Shown here piece after piece: positions 46,501-57,306 of a stretch of DNA of 64,000 nt (positions within the stretch are counted from its first letter, which is position 1; each line of letters starts with the position of its first letter). This stretch comes from Flectonema sp. DT1601 (taxonomy: Eukaryota; Euglenozoa; Diplonemea; Diplonemida; Diplonemidae). The translations under genes and the position numbers were made by a program. The notes under the pieces are model-generated. The model was not told the origin of the DNA, ran no database searches, and saw only the letters and a program-made list of their open reading frames with translations. The stretch lies in assembly GCA_964019425.1 (NCBI GenBank), contig OZ025788.1, positions 186,001 to 250,000 of the forward strand, given 5' to 3'.

Positions 46501-48708
46501 ACATTTATGCCATTGTTTGCTAGATCTGAGAACTTCAACTTCATCCTTCGATTTAAACTGAATTAGTTTTAAAGTAATCGGCGGAACAACTGATGGAACG
46601 CCTACTATTTTATCTGATGACGATGAAGCAAGAGGAATAGCATTACCACTGCTGTCTAGAGGTGATGGTTGAGGTTCAGACTCTGGAGGAGTGTCTTTAA
46701 ATGTTTGCATGCTTGCTTGTCTATCAGTTTTTGATTGACTTAATATTCTATTAACCTCAGTGGTAACCATAGCAGGTCTGTCATCGATCCTGACAAGAAT
46801 CCATCCGATTGCAGCTGATAAACCACATTCATATCCCAGACTGTTTGGAGCAACTGATTCTAACATCATAGATTTCGAAAACACCAATCCATGAAATCGA
46901 TCATCCCGTTCTTCATCTGAGAGTGTAATTGAGAAGTCAAGAAGTCTCTTTTTACGAACTTCTCGTAGCTTTTGAGGTTTTTTCAAAGCGACGACCTTCT
47001 CTCTGCCACCATCGTCTCCATCACTCCCTGAAGAGGCCCATTGGATTCCTTGACCAGAAGGATTTCTAGATATTGAATTAGTACTTCTTCTTCTATAAGA
47101 TGATGAGGTTCCAAGGAATGACTGTCGATCTTTATTATTATATTCAGGTGATCCAGGAACTGTTCTCGAGTGTGGATATCCAGGACTACCTGAGACAGTC
47201 GATGCTGGTGTCGAGCTAGCATCATCAGCTCCTAACTTTTGCAGCTTTCTATCAAGTCTCGCCCTGTCAGTTGGAGACAATGGCGGACCTGCTTTTGGTG
47301 TTCCCTTGAGTCTTTTTCCCTTTGTTCGAGGGGAGAGAGCAGCTGCTGGATTATTCTTAATATCTTCTTTGTCTTTTAGTGCTGGGTTTCCCTCAGACAT
47401 TTTTATAAAGTCATGACCCAATAACTCCTTTGCTTCAGGTCTCTTATCCGGGTTCTTCTGAAGACAGAGACGTAAGAATGATTGAGCTGCTGGGAGAAGG
47501 TCAATTGGTGGCATTGGAACATCAATCTCAGTATTCGCAATGTTCATTAAAATATCCTCATCAGTTCCTGAAAGCCATTTGAACGGAGCTTTTGCCGTCA
47601 GCATTTCGATAACAAGACACCCGAGAGACCAAATGTCCTGCCTCCATGTGACTGGAGCAGTGATCTCTTCAACGATCACTTCTGGGGGCATCCAAAAAGC
47701 TGTTCCTCCTCTCAATCGCATTCCCCGTACCTTTGCGAGTTGTACAGCAGCACCAAAATCAGCCAGTCTCAAATCTGCATCTGAGTGCAGAAGTATATTC
47801 GCACCTTTAATATCCCTATGAACAACACCTTTACCATGAAGGTATATTAACCCTTCTATTACTTGTCGGGCAAAGCTGGAAGCGACTTCGTGTGTGAATG
47901 GACCGAATTCAGTTAAAACTGAGGAAATTGGACCTCCGGGTACGTACTCCATAAATATATTTACGTAACCAACTTCTATGTTTTCTTCCATTCCGATGTA
48001 CTGGACGATACTTTTGTGTTGTAATTTTTCCATTAGTTCGACTTCGTTGCGGAGTTGAGCGATTGCTTCTTTATCAGCTCCAACAGTTGACACATTTTTA
48101 ACTGCTATTAATTGACCTCTGTCTTCAGCAAGTCCTAAGTAGACGGTTCCAAACCCACCTTGTCCAAGAAGCTTTCCTTTCTTCCAATTTAAAGTACCAC
48201 GAGATCGACTACTTGGTGAAGGAATACCACGTCTAGATCTTGGTGATGATAACATCGGTTTCTTAGGACTGTCGCGTGCTGAAGGAGTGACAATACTACT
48301 GGGCTGTGATACTGCTACTGCTGTTGTACCATTTGCAGGACTTGAGTTATAATTTGAACTCTGAGGACTATTATTTCCCTGAGTAATATGACTACTTGTA
48401 GCCTTGGGGGTGGGTGCTGCCAAAGTACCCGTCTCTGGAGTCCCCGTTGGTGCGCTTAAAACTGGAGCGGGTGCCGCTGATGGCGCCTGACCTGCACCCG
48501 ACTCCTCAGCGTGCTTCAAACTTGGAGGTCCCTCCTCTTCTACTCTCGGAGTGGCACTACCAACGGAGGATATTCCATCGGCACCGTTTCCAACTCGTCG
48601 TTGGATGTCACGAAATCGTCGCTCCCTTTCACTCGGATCTAATTCTTTTCTCTTTTTTGATTCAGACGGTGGAGCAGCTGCGGAGAGCGGCGGAGTCTTC
48701 ACCTCCAT
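43518..48708 (-). CDS. MAP3K-type Ser/Thr kinase with two PDZ domains and a tail anchor
   Basis: Three exons (48708-44998, 44903-44802, 44741-43518) give 1,678 residues. The kinase (about 172-435) is STE11/MAP3K-like: GQGGFGTVYLG, IAVKNV, HRDIKGANILL, LADFGAA and WMPPEVI, all catalytic residues present, with PPE for APE. A first PDZ-like domain (about 585-665: GLVFSKSMMLESVAPNSLGYECGL) is followed by a small Tudor-like unit (about 710-770). A long Ser/Pro-rich region leads to a second PDZ (about 1520-1600: VYVAVEIKPDSPAEKFGICVGMRL) and a C-terminal hydrophobic stretch (about 1645-1678) that fits a tail anchor. The kinase would thus face the cytosol on a membrane. Introns are 94 and 60 nt. The true ATG is at 48708; an upstream exon is possible because TTTTCTACAG precedes it. 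A degenerate kinase copy lies upstream. Confidence 0.87.
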
Positions 48709-49365
48709 ATCTCCCCCACCCAATCCTGTAGAAAATTAATTAGAAATACTCAACTAATACCTCCGAAGTAAAACTATCCGACTTGAAAAGGGTTCCTCCC
48801 CTTCAGTCAGTTTCGTTTGGCACAAATACATTAATATGAATAAACAATTGTAATCATTATTTAATCAACAATAAACTGTGGTAAGTGTATATCTAACAGT
48901 AAGTCTTCAATACTAAGGTTTAAGACCCGCTTGGAATAAGAATCAGGGAGCGTTAAGAGAGGTAACTTGATACTAATGTTGAATGGAAAGCAACTTAAAC
49001 TGGCTAAATCGAAAACAGGTCGGCCAAACCTCGTTGCAATATAAGAAATCAACAATTGGTATCGATAAAAAAAGTCCCATATATGCTGTCGAATATGGGG
49101 ATTCAGACCACGTACTACAGAACTATCAAGAGGAAAGGAAAGAAAATATCATCGCAAGAAAATAAAAGACCACGAGCGGCTGGTTTCTGTCGCATAAGTA
49201 TCAAACCATAAGTAAGACACAAAGTCACCAAGCACGTAGTTAACTGAACAAAGGAGGAGGAGGAGGAGTGTCTGAGGGATCTCGCATTATACATATGTGT
49301 TAGTCTTTTAAATTAAATAAAAACGAGAGAGAGGGGAGGAAAAAAAATACACGAGCATGGCAAAA
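48709..49365. other. spacer between kinase gene and its degenerate copy
   Basis: Runs from the MAP3K start to the stop of the kinase copy. A/T-rich, with a (GGA)n patch near 49254-49267. No gene seen. Confidence 0.5.
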
Positions 49366-50223
49366 TTAGTCTGAGTTGTCCTCCTCCCCAGATACGTAGA
49401 TCATATTAATAAAGTCGTGATAAAATAACTCTTTTGCTTCAGGTCTCCTACTTGGATTCTTCTGAAGACAGACACGTAAGAATGATCGCGTCTCCGGGGT
49501 AAGTCCAATTGGGGGCATTCTGGATCTAATCTCAGTATTCGCAATGTTCATTAAAATATCCTCATCAGTTCCTGAAAGCCATTTGAACGGAGCTTTTGCC
49601 GTCAGCATTTCGATAACAAGACACCCGAGAGACCAAATGTCCTGCCTCCATGTGACTGGAGCAGTGATCCCTTTAACGATTACTTCTGGGGGCATCCACA
49701 AGTTTTTACAAGGAACCTTCTTCAACTTCGATAGTTGTGAAGCTCCAAACCCCGACAGTATTAAACTACCGCAAGCCTTTACAATAACATTCGCCCCTTT
49801 AATATCTCTATGAACAACACCCTCTCTGTGAAGGTACATTAATCCCTCTATTACTTGTCGGGTGTAGTTGGAAACAAGTTCGTGTGAGAGCGGACCAAAT
49901 TCAGTTAAAAGTGAGGCAATTGATCCTCCGGGTACGAACTCAATGAAGATATTCATGTGACCAATTTCACTATTGTCTTCGATTCCGATATATTGTGCGA
50001 TATTACATTTGAATTTCAGCTTTTCGAGTGCTTCGATGTCGTTGTGAAGTTGAGTGATAGCTTCCTGGTCAGTTCTAGTGACTGATATTTTGTTTACCGT
50101 CATCAGTTGACCGTTTCCATAATTTATGGCTATGTGGATTGTTCCGAACTCTCCCTGTTCAAGAAGCTTTCCTTTCTTCCACTTTATGAGGCACTCATTT
50201 GATAGCTCAGCCGTTAGTGACAT
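49366..50223 (-). CDS. pseudokinase copy of the adjacent MAP3K
   Basis: Single intact frame, 285 residues: a kinase domain only, with no PDZ or tail. It aligns with the neighbouring MAP3K throughout, but key residues are changed. The glycine loop is EQGEFG, the VAIK lysine position reads TVNK, and the DFG Asp is Gly (LSGFGAS). HRDIKGAN and the C-lobe are kept. It cannot be a normal ATP-dependent kinase, yet the frame is unbroken, so it may be a regulatory pseudokinase, perhaps acting on its neighbour. A 142-bp stretch of the C-lobe is identical at DNA level to the MAP3K. The alternative is a decaying tandem duplicate. Confidence 0.88.
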   Translation of the reverse strand: MSLTAELSNECLIKWKKGKLLEQGEFGTIHIAINYGNGQLMTVNKISVTRTDQEAITQLHNDIEALEKLKFKCNIAQYIGIEDNSEIGHMNIFIEFVPGGSIASLLTEFGPLSHELVSNYTRQVIEGLMYLHREGVVHRDIKGANVIVKACGSLILSGFGASQLSKLKKVPCKNLWMPPEVIVKGITAPVTWRQDIWSLGCLVIEMLTAKAPFKWLSGTDEDILMNIANTEIRSRMPPIGLTPETRSFLRVCLQKNPSRRPEAKELFYHDFINMIYVSGEEDNSD

Positions 50224-50505
50224 TTATAATGATTGTCTTTTTTTAAAAAAAAAAAAGAAATTATTTTTTTATTAAAATCAATACAAGTAAACTATTTGAA
50301 TAAGGATCTACGTGGTAACACAACAAAAAAAAAATAACGATGACTATCCCTCTTTTTTCACCCCTCTACTTAAGGTTAGGGTCCTCGGACCTTTGAGCGA
50401 CCACACGTGGTCGGTCTTGTGGGACTCAGGCCAATGTGATTGCGATTTACTTCTTACCGACCTCAGCAGTTGAAGATCACTGGGAAAGGTTTAGATCATT
50501 TTATA

Positions 50506-50552
<47 letters not shown>

Positions 50553-50650
50553 AAAAATCACTAAGCTGCATCAAAATAAGAAACTCCGGCAGTTTGAGAT
50601 TGCTATAAATGAAAATATTACAGATCCAAAAAAAAACAAAAGCAACTCAC
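50224..50650. other. intergenic with a G+C-rich island and 40-A run
   Basis: About 50360-50475 is G+C-richer and holds two tight inverted repeats, GGTCC-TC-GGACC (50380-50391) and CGACCAC-AC-GTGGTCG (50398-50413). It is followed by 40 A at 50508-50547, the longest homopolymer in the window. Confidence 0.5.
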
Positions 50651-51613
50651 CTATAACTTAATAGAACAGCTGTCAGGTTTCAGGGGTGAGTTCGCAATAA
50701 GCTTAAGAAGTGATGAGTATGCTTTTGATCTTTCCGAAGTTGGATCGTTGTCTCTAATTTCTCTTTGCAACACCTCAGCTAGTAGCGTAACATCACCTGG
50801 ATACAATACCGAACTACTTCTCGACAGAGTCGATGCTGCCGATTCCGTCGTAATCATCATTTCAGCAAAAGAGATATCTGCCATGGAATCCGTTGATGAC
50901 TTTGTGAACGCAGTGCTATTTATTAATGAAATAAATCCTGTTCCAAAACTATTAGCAAGTCTGTGACGCTGAACAAGACCATACAACTGCTGATCAGGAG
51001 AGAATAAATTTAACAACACAATAATATGAATTGAGAGATAAGCAGTCTCTTCATCTGAATCATCTAACGAATCAAGAAGCATTAGGGAACACTCTGTGAT
51101 TGATTCTTTTACTGTCTCGGTGAGAGGTGATCTAGCCAGAGCTTCTTTGGACATATTAGTAGCAAGATGTGTTAAAACATGTGTTGTCAGTAGTAAAATC
51201 GTATTTACGGATTTCAACAAATTCTCAGACAGAGCATCACGAGCACGAGAACGCAGTTCCATCGATGATATAATAGCACCCGAGACCATCATATGAACTA
51301 ATGTAACTGGTGATGATTTATTATGTTCTGAATAGAACGTTGTGATAGCTCCTCCTAACCTTGCAATACAAAGAGGGATTCCAAAAGGTTCTTCAGAAAT
51401 TATCGCTCCAAGACCTGCTTCTTGTTGAAGCCTCAATGATGTTGTTCCCAACCACTTCAGTAAGTGATAGTCATCTGATTCTATTATTGTTGTGATCATT
51501 GAAACATAAACACGTCCTCTGGTTATTTCCTTATCGAACATACTTCCCAACTCGTCGATATCTCTGATGAAGTCATCTCTGTTTTCATCAGATATTATAA
51601 CAGTGTCGGACAT
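50651..51613 (-). CDS. SPIN90/Ldb17-type leucine-rich domain protein
   Basis: Single exon, 320 residues, almost all alpha-helical and rich in Leu, Ile and Ser. The C-terminal portion, VTLLAEVLQREIRD then SERSKAYSSLLKLI, resembles the conserved end of the SPIN90/Ldb17 (NCKIPSD) domain, where LLxRELxDL precedes SERxRxxYLxLL. In animals and fungi that domain activates Arp2/3 complex to make unbranched actin filaments. There is no SH3 domain or Pro-rich tail here. The assignment rests on this one region and on the helical fold, so it is tentative; a generic armadillo-like repeat protein is the alternative. No signal peptide. Confidence 0.55.
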   Translation of the reverse strand: MSDTVIISDENRDDFIRDIDELGSMFDKEITRGRVYVSMITTIIESDDYHLLKWLGTTSLRLQQEAGLGAIISEEPFGIPLCIARLGGAITTFYSEHNKSSPVTLVHMMVSGAIISSMELRSRARDALSENLLKSVNTILLLTTHVLTHLATNMSKEALARSPLTETVKESITECSLMLLDSLDDSDEETAYLSIHIIVLLNLFSPDQQLYGLVQRHRLANSFGTGFISLINSTAFTKSSTDSMADISFAEMMITTESAASTLSRSSSVLYPGDVTLLAEVLQREIRDNDPTSERSKAYSSLLKLIANSPLKPDSCSIKL

Positions 51614-52173
51614 GTTTTATATTTTTTTTTTTTTTTTAATATTCCTTGTTTTTTGAGGGAAGGGAGTAATTTGATACTGTATTTTCAAGCTCAAAGGAAC
51701 AATAATTTCTCCGACAAAGGGAGGAAAAAAAGTTTTAATTTTGTTATAAATAAATAAAAAAAAAATAAGGTTTCGGTCGATTCATTCTCTTTTTTTCTTT
51801 TTTCTATTCCTTTTTTTTCCAGAGGCAGAAAGAAACAGTATTCACATAGCAGAAGGTTTGTGTAGAATTTTTTTGTTTTGTTTTGTTTTGTTTTAAATTT
51901 ATTGAGAAATTCTCCATCGGACTCACCAAAACTTTTTTTTTTTTGTCATTTACTTCTCTTCAGAACTGTCAATTCACAACACCATCGTATCAACAAACAC
52001 TAAAATATAGAACCATTTGAAGCCACTTCTGTATAGCACGTATCCTGTTTACTATACTAAGTGATTAGTGACTGACCTGAAGACTTCTAGGTGAGAAAGA
52101 GTAACAGCGCAGGGTGAAAAAAAGAATAATTTGATGTGGGCAACGGAGAAAAACTCATTATATCGTATGCACA
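51614..52173. other. intergenic
   Basis: A/T-rich with T-runs near 51622-51638 and 51932-51943 and (TTTTG)n at about 51872-51893. No gene seen. Confidence 0.5.
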
Positions 52174-53346
52174 TCACTTCGAAGGGTTAACCTTGAGAGT
52201 CATTAGCATTGCCTTTTTGTCATCACCACCGTTATAAAATAAATATGAAACATAAATTAAGTTATTTTCATGTGAATAAGCGATTGAGGAATCCCTACCG
52301 TAACCAGTTGTTCCGTTTTGAAGAACGTGAATATCAGGAGATTGGCAGAGTTCAGAATCACAGAATGCTAATTTCAAACAACCCGTCGTTGCAGATGACG
52401 AATTAAAATAACTGATGATTGGAAATGGGGATAACGAGGGATAAAAATCGACTTCAGGAAAAACACCGTAGGCAGCAACGCCAATATTATCAATCTGGGT
52501 CAAGTTGCACATCAATTCCGAACCTATAACGCAATACTCAAAAAACCAACCTCCAGTAGTGGAGTCTAAATAGACACCACTCAACCTGTCTAGTCCACTC
52601 TGAACAGCAAATGAATACCTTCCAATATCATTTTTAGATGTTTTATTTATAGTACCGACAGTCTTTTTGTCACTTGTAGTGTTATATATAGTATATCTCA
52701 AATCTCCATTTAAATGGCTTTTGTCTTGATAAACAAAAGCATAACCAGAACTGGATGGGATGATAGAAGGATATTTACCATTTTGTGATCCAGAATCAAT
52801 TTTTCTTTTTGAAAATGAACTGCACTTTAAATCATTGCAAATTAGTAAGAGCAATCCTTCTCCCTGAACAAACGCAATAATATTTGGAAGACCAGTTTTA
52901 TCAAAAACAAAATCAGAGTATGCCGGTTCAGTAAACAAATTACCCTTCAACAACGTAACAACCGTATAGCTACTACAGGTTACATTCAGACATGTTGCTA
53001 TTTTTAGAGATGAGTCTAGCGATGTTTTTCCTTGTTCACTGTACGTCAATTGAGGGTATTTATTAAACGGGTTCATCTTCATTATAATAAAACGAGCGTT
53101 GTTAGGATTTGACGATCCATCGATCACAGTGTGAGTGACATTGGTGCAGAATTTATCTTCGCAATGGACCGCGGATGCTCCTCCTGCTTTTTCGTTGTTA
53201 AAAACGATAAACGGAAGTCCGTCAGATCCAACTTTAACATTTGTGTATCTACCAGAATAATCACCCACAAGCTGATCAGATAAAATACTCAACGAAGGAA
53301 GTGATGATATGACTGCAATACTCAGCAAGACCGCTAGTTGTGACAT
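52174..53346 (-). CDS. secreted propeller-like repeat protein
   Basis: Single exon, 390 residues from the ATG at 53346; the GTG just upstream is not needed. A signal peptide covers about residues 1-25. The mature part contains a repeated unit of about 60-70 residues with the CxxxxC motif (CEDKFC, CLNVTC, CNDLKC, CDSELC), each after a beta strand; GSDGLPFIVF opens one unit. This is the pattern of secreted beta-propeller repeats (LKVAHCxDxxC type) found in bacteria and protists. Many Asn-X-Ser/Thr sites suggest N-glycosylation, consistent with the OST subunit encoded elsewhere here. There is no C-terminal anchor, so it is probably released or bound to the cell surface. Function unknown. Confidence 0.7.
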   Translation of the reverse strand: MSQLAVLLSIAVISSLPSLSILSDQLVGDYSGRYTNVKVGSDGLPFIVFNNEKAGGASAVHCEDKFCTNVTHTVIDGSSNPNNARFIIMKMNPFNKYPQLTYSEQGKTSLDSSLKIATCLNVTCSSYTVVTLLKGNLFTEPAYSDFVFDKTGLPNIIAFVQGEGLLLLICNDLKCSSFSKRKIDSGSQNGKYPSIIPSSSGYAFVYQDKSHLNGDLRYTIYNTTSDKKTVGTINKTSKNDIGRYSFAVQSGLDRLSGVYLDSTTGGWFFEYCVIGSELMCNLTQIDNIGVAAYGVFPEVDFYPSLSPFPIISYFNSSSATTGCLKLAFCDSELCQSPDIHVLQNGTTGYGRDSSIAYSHENNLIYVSYLFYNGGDDKKAMLMTLKVNPSK

Positions 53347-54471
53347 CACTGAGATTGGTGTCCTTGTCTTCGTCTGTGTGTTGAAAAAAAAAAGTAAATA
53401 TAATAATTAAACTTTGACACACATTAAATTAAAAAAAATAATAATTACTCCTGGCAGGTTCACCGCGGAGAGAGGGACAGGTGGTAGCGCTACTAACTTA
53501 ATAAAACACTTTTTTTTTTTTTTTTTTTTTTTTTAAAGTTTGGGAAGAAGAGTTGATTGCTTCACAACAAAAAAAAAAAAACAAAAAAAAAGGTCTTTAT
53601 TTTCTTTTTTCTTTTTCTTTTTTTTAATAAGTTTTTAACAAAGAGCAAGAAAAGTGCTTGTCAGGGGGACGTGGGGCGGAATGGTCCGGCGCACGTTATA
53701 AAACTCAAAATAAGTTGACTACTGCGTACCACTAGTCCTTTGTATTTTTTAATTGTTCTCTCATTCTAGCAAACTACCAGCTAAAAGTAGATTGGAAAGA
53801 AAAGAAGGACCACGCATCGGTTATAATAATGAGCGAGTCACCACAGCAAGACTACCCGAGACAGCAGCACCAAACATAGATGTCAGTCTGCGGTACGGTT
53901 AATTTTTTTTTTAAAAAAAAAGAAAATTTATTGTTTTGTATTTATACTTGTTGTTGTTGCTGTTGTTGGTTTTCCCTAAAGAAATGTTCAGTCAATGTTC
54001 TATTTATTCGAATATAAAATAAAAAAAAAAGGGGGAAATTTATTTATTTTTTATTTTATTTATTTATTTTTCGTCTTTTTTTTTTTTTTTAATTTAATTT
54101 TGGCTTAAAAATTTCGGATGGAAAAAAAAAAAAAAAAAAAAAAAAAAGCAGAAATTCCAATTTACCTGCCGAAATTTCTTGTAGACGATAATAGTATGCA
54201 GTTGTTTTTTTTATTATTTTTTTTTTAGTTTTTTTTAAAAGAAATTAAACTTAGACGAGGATCAACGTGTGTTCTCAGTACGCATATTCTCAACTAATTA
54301 CCAAAATAAGACAAGAACAGTTATTTTCCCTCTCTCTCACTGAGAGGAAAAAAGCTGCTTTTTTTTTTTTCTCAAAAGCTTCCAAAGACGACTTGCGAAA
54401 GTATTAAATCCAAGAGAGTCGGAAAGCTATTGTGACGAGACAACCTCTTACGCTACATAATAAAAGAATGT
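53347..54471. other. intergenic, homopolymer-rich
   Basis: T-run at 53512-53534, A-runs near 53569-53591, 26 A at 54122-54147 and several T-runs. No gene seen. Confidence 0.5.
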
Positions 54472-56022
54472 CTATGCGCTTGATGTTGGCTGGCTGGCTG
54501 CGTGAGCTTTAATAAGCGATGCCAAACGAACAGTGCAGAATGCTGCCAAGAGATGTGCGCAGGAGCAGATTGCGAAGTCAGCCTTCACAGATAATGTTCC
54601 CTGGTTAGCAAGTACTAAACACACAACAGCGTTTAGAGGAATTCTAAAAATATTCATAATCGTAGCACGACCCTCCTCCGGAAGGTACGCAGATCGAAGT
54701 GACATAATAGCTGGCCAGAAGATTCCAACACAAACTTCAAAGACACAGAAGCACAACATAATAACCAGAGGGCTGTCACTAAACACTGGTCCAGCCATTG
54801 ATGCCGCCGCGGCGAAGAATGTTCCCACCAAAAACTGTTGCGGCTTCTGAGCTGCTGAGAGGTAGTTAAATATCGTAGCGCCAATACTACAACTTATCAT
54901 AAACGATGCGAATACGAATCCGTGCGGAACGGTTCCCTTATCTTCGAGAATAGGAGTCCACACAAACACAAAAGTATACATCGCACCCTCAAACAACGCC
55001 TGAATAAGTCCCAGTAGAGCAATCTGTGTTGTTTGTTAATGTAAGATGAAAGACTTTAAAAAAATATCCCTCTTAAGCTCAGAACGAAAAATAAAAAACC
55101 CGGCAATTAAATTAATACAAACCCTCGAGTCTGCCCTCACCGCTGCGATTGCTTTCTGAAGTCCTTGTGTTTGGGATGATTGGGCGTCTCCGTAGTTCTC
55201 TGGCCACGTGAAGGTGATGAGAAGTGTTCCAATAATAAGAGCGAGAGCTGACAAATCAAACGGAGCAACAGGATGACCATTGTAAGCCCAGACAGCTCCT
55301 TGAGCAGCGAAACCAGAAGCAATGGCTACGAGTCCGTTACCTGCTACTGCGAGTGAGAAGGTTCCTCCAATCCAATCCCCTTCAAATCCTCTGCTGTGAT
55401 GTTCTGAGACCATCCATGACTCAAATGCAGACCATAAAATAGATGTACTAAATCCACCCAACAACCTTCCCAACACTAAAACGTAGAAGTTGTTAAAGTG
55501 TTTCGTCAAGCAGCTGTTTTATTGTAATGAGAACAAACCAATAAATACTTTAATCATGTCTTCACTATAAATAATAAATCAATACATACCATAACGCATA
55601 AGTAATTCCATACACCTGACAATTGAGTCTTCTGCCGTACTTATCAGCAAGTGTTCTGTTTTATGTTATTATTTCTCGTAGACACATCAAGTGACTAATT
55701 GTTGTAAACAACAAACATACCCAGCGAAAGTACCAAAAATCATCGAAGAACCAAAACCTATAATAAACAATAAAGCATTTTCTTCATGAGTGAATCCATA
55801 ATGTTTATATAACGAATACACAGTTGGTCCCTGCAACCAATCAGCTGAAGTCATTACTAAGTAGACGAGTACATATCCTTTTTGAAATTTTAAAAATCTT
55901 TCATTGGTTGCACCAGATGACTCGCTCTTCTTCGGTTGGCTGAATCGAACTACAACAAATACCAAACTCAACCCAATTAATAGGGTTGTGTACATCTGCT
56001 CTCCTGATAGGTAGCCTTCCAT
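54472..56022 (-). CDS. major facilitator transporter, MFSD5 (molybdate-anion transporter) type
   Basis: Four exons (56022-55721, 55655-55590, 55513-55123, 55023-54472) give 436 residues with about 12 membrane segments, close to MFSD5/MOT2 (about 450). Family motifs are SADWLQGPTVYSLYKHYGF, ADKYGRR, LTKHFNNFYVLVLGRLLGG then FSAFESWMVSEH, and FEGAMYTFVFVWTP. The family is linked to molybdate uptake in algae, although the substrate of animal MFSD5 is debated; here it is inferred only. Splice frame agrees at all three introns (65, 76, 99 nt). In the 99-nt intron, GTTTGTATTAAT at the start and ATTAACAAAC near the end are complementary. The second exon is only 66 nt. ATG at 56022 starts the first membrane helix. 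Confidence 0.9.
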
Positions 56023-56172
56023 GTTTTTTTTTTATCAAATTATTTGTGTAGTACTAATAATGAGTAAAATAAGAGATAAAGAGTCCCACAAATAAAATAA
56101 TACCGCAAACAAGAGGGTTTGTGTAGATTAGAAAGAAGGAATAAGAGAGGGTCGACAGATTTCTTTTTTAAA

Positions 56173-56415
56173 TTATTCCGTAATCCCAAATGCCAATAAC
56201 GTGTCATCGATGAAGTCAGTCTTCTTCGTACGACCACTTTGAGTAAGCATCGCGTAGTGAATCGGATGACGAAGTCTAAAATGAAGTAACAGACATGTTC
56301 GCTGAATTCCCAAGTCCCAATCTCGTCGAATCCACTGCCGTGTTTGGATAACCCTACAACTAATACAGAGAAACACAAGAAAACTCAAAACACAACAAAA
56401 TGATAACCCGTCCAT
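56173..56415 (-). CDS. small membrane or secreted protein, 80 residues
   Basis: One frame from the ATG at 56415 to the stop at 56173. The first 20 residues are strongly hydrophobic (LSFCCVLSFLVFLCI), a signal or single membrane segment. The rest is basic and aromatic-containing (WIRRDWDLGIQRTC). No family recognised. It sits 150 nt upstream of the MFSD5-like gene on the same strand. Small size and missing homology make this a tentative call. Confidence 0.4.
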   Translation of the reverse strand: MDGLSFCCVLSFLVFLCISCRVIQTRQWIRRDWDLGIQRTCLLLHFRLRHPIHYAMLTQSGRTKKTDFIDDTLLAFGITE

Positions 56416-57306
56416 GTTTGATTAATACTGTGAATGTAAATACTTAAAGCAGTTGTGTACTTCAAGTCAGTTGGTGTCTTCGATCATCAACCTCGTCTGT
56501 GTCTGTCTGTCTGTTATTATTAAAGGGAATGTCTGATGATTTGAGTTTATTTATTTATTTTTTTAAAATCATTTAAAAAAAAGAAAGTGCAAGGATTTCA
56601 AACACACGCTGACAAACAGCGCCTACAAAGGAAAGGAAACATCTTTAAAAAGATGTTTTTTTTTTTTTTTTTTTAAATATTGTTCGAACCACAGTATCAG
56701 GAATCCAAGACAGAGTGGTAGTCCATTTTGCAAGTGATGCAATTAAAAATACCTTTATACTCTACCCAACAGTCCTGCTACATAGTGTATTGAGCTTAGA
56801 AACACAATAAAAAAAAGAAAAAGATAGTGTCGTGTAAAGGGTTAGTTCATCATGCATGTTTGACTACCAGATTCAATTGAGAAAATCAAACTTTTTTTAG
56901 GTGCAGAAAAGTAGTCAAATTAGAAATTAGAAAAAAAAATCAACACAAAACTTTGCAACTCAGAAATGGGAGTTAGTGAGCTGGAAAAAAATGTGTTATC
57001 AATTCTTATTTTTATTTATTTTTTTTTTTTTATTTTTTTTTTGACGTGAAAAAGTGAAAAACAGCAATAAAAAGAGAGGAATTACAGTTTATCCAAACGA
57101 TGAACCGAAGGATAGGAAAAGACAATTATCCAAGACAGGAATTGCTACGTATACACAACTATTACTTTAATCGAATACGGGATACTACTTTACAAGAGTG
57201 AAGCTATCTTGGGTAAGTAGCCTTCCGCTATTAAGCAACACAAACACAAACATAAACACGCTGGTCAAAAGTACCCAGAAGAAAAGCAGTAAAACAAAAG
57301 AACACA
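56416..57306. other. intergenic
   Basis: A/T-rich with T-runs near 56657-56674 and 57016-57041. No gene seen. Confidence 0.5.
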
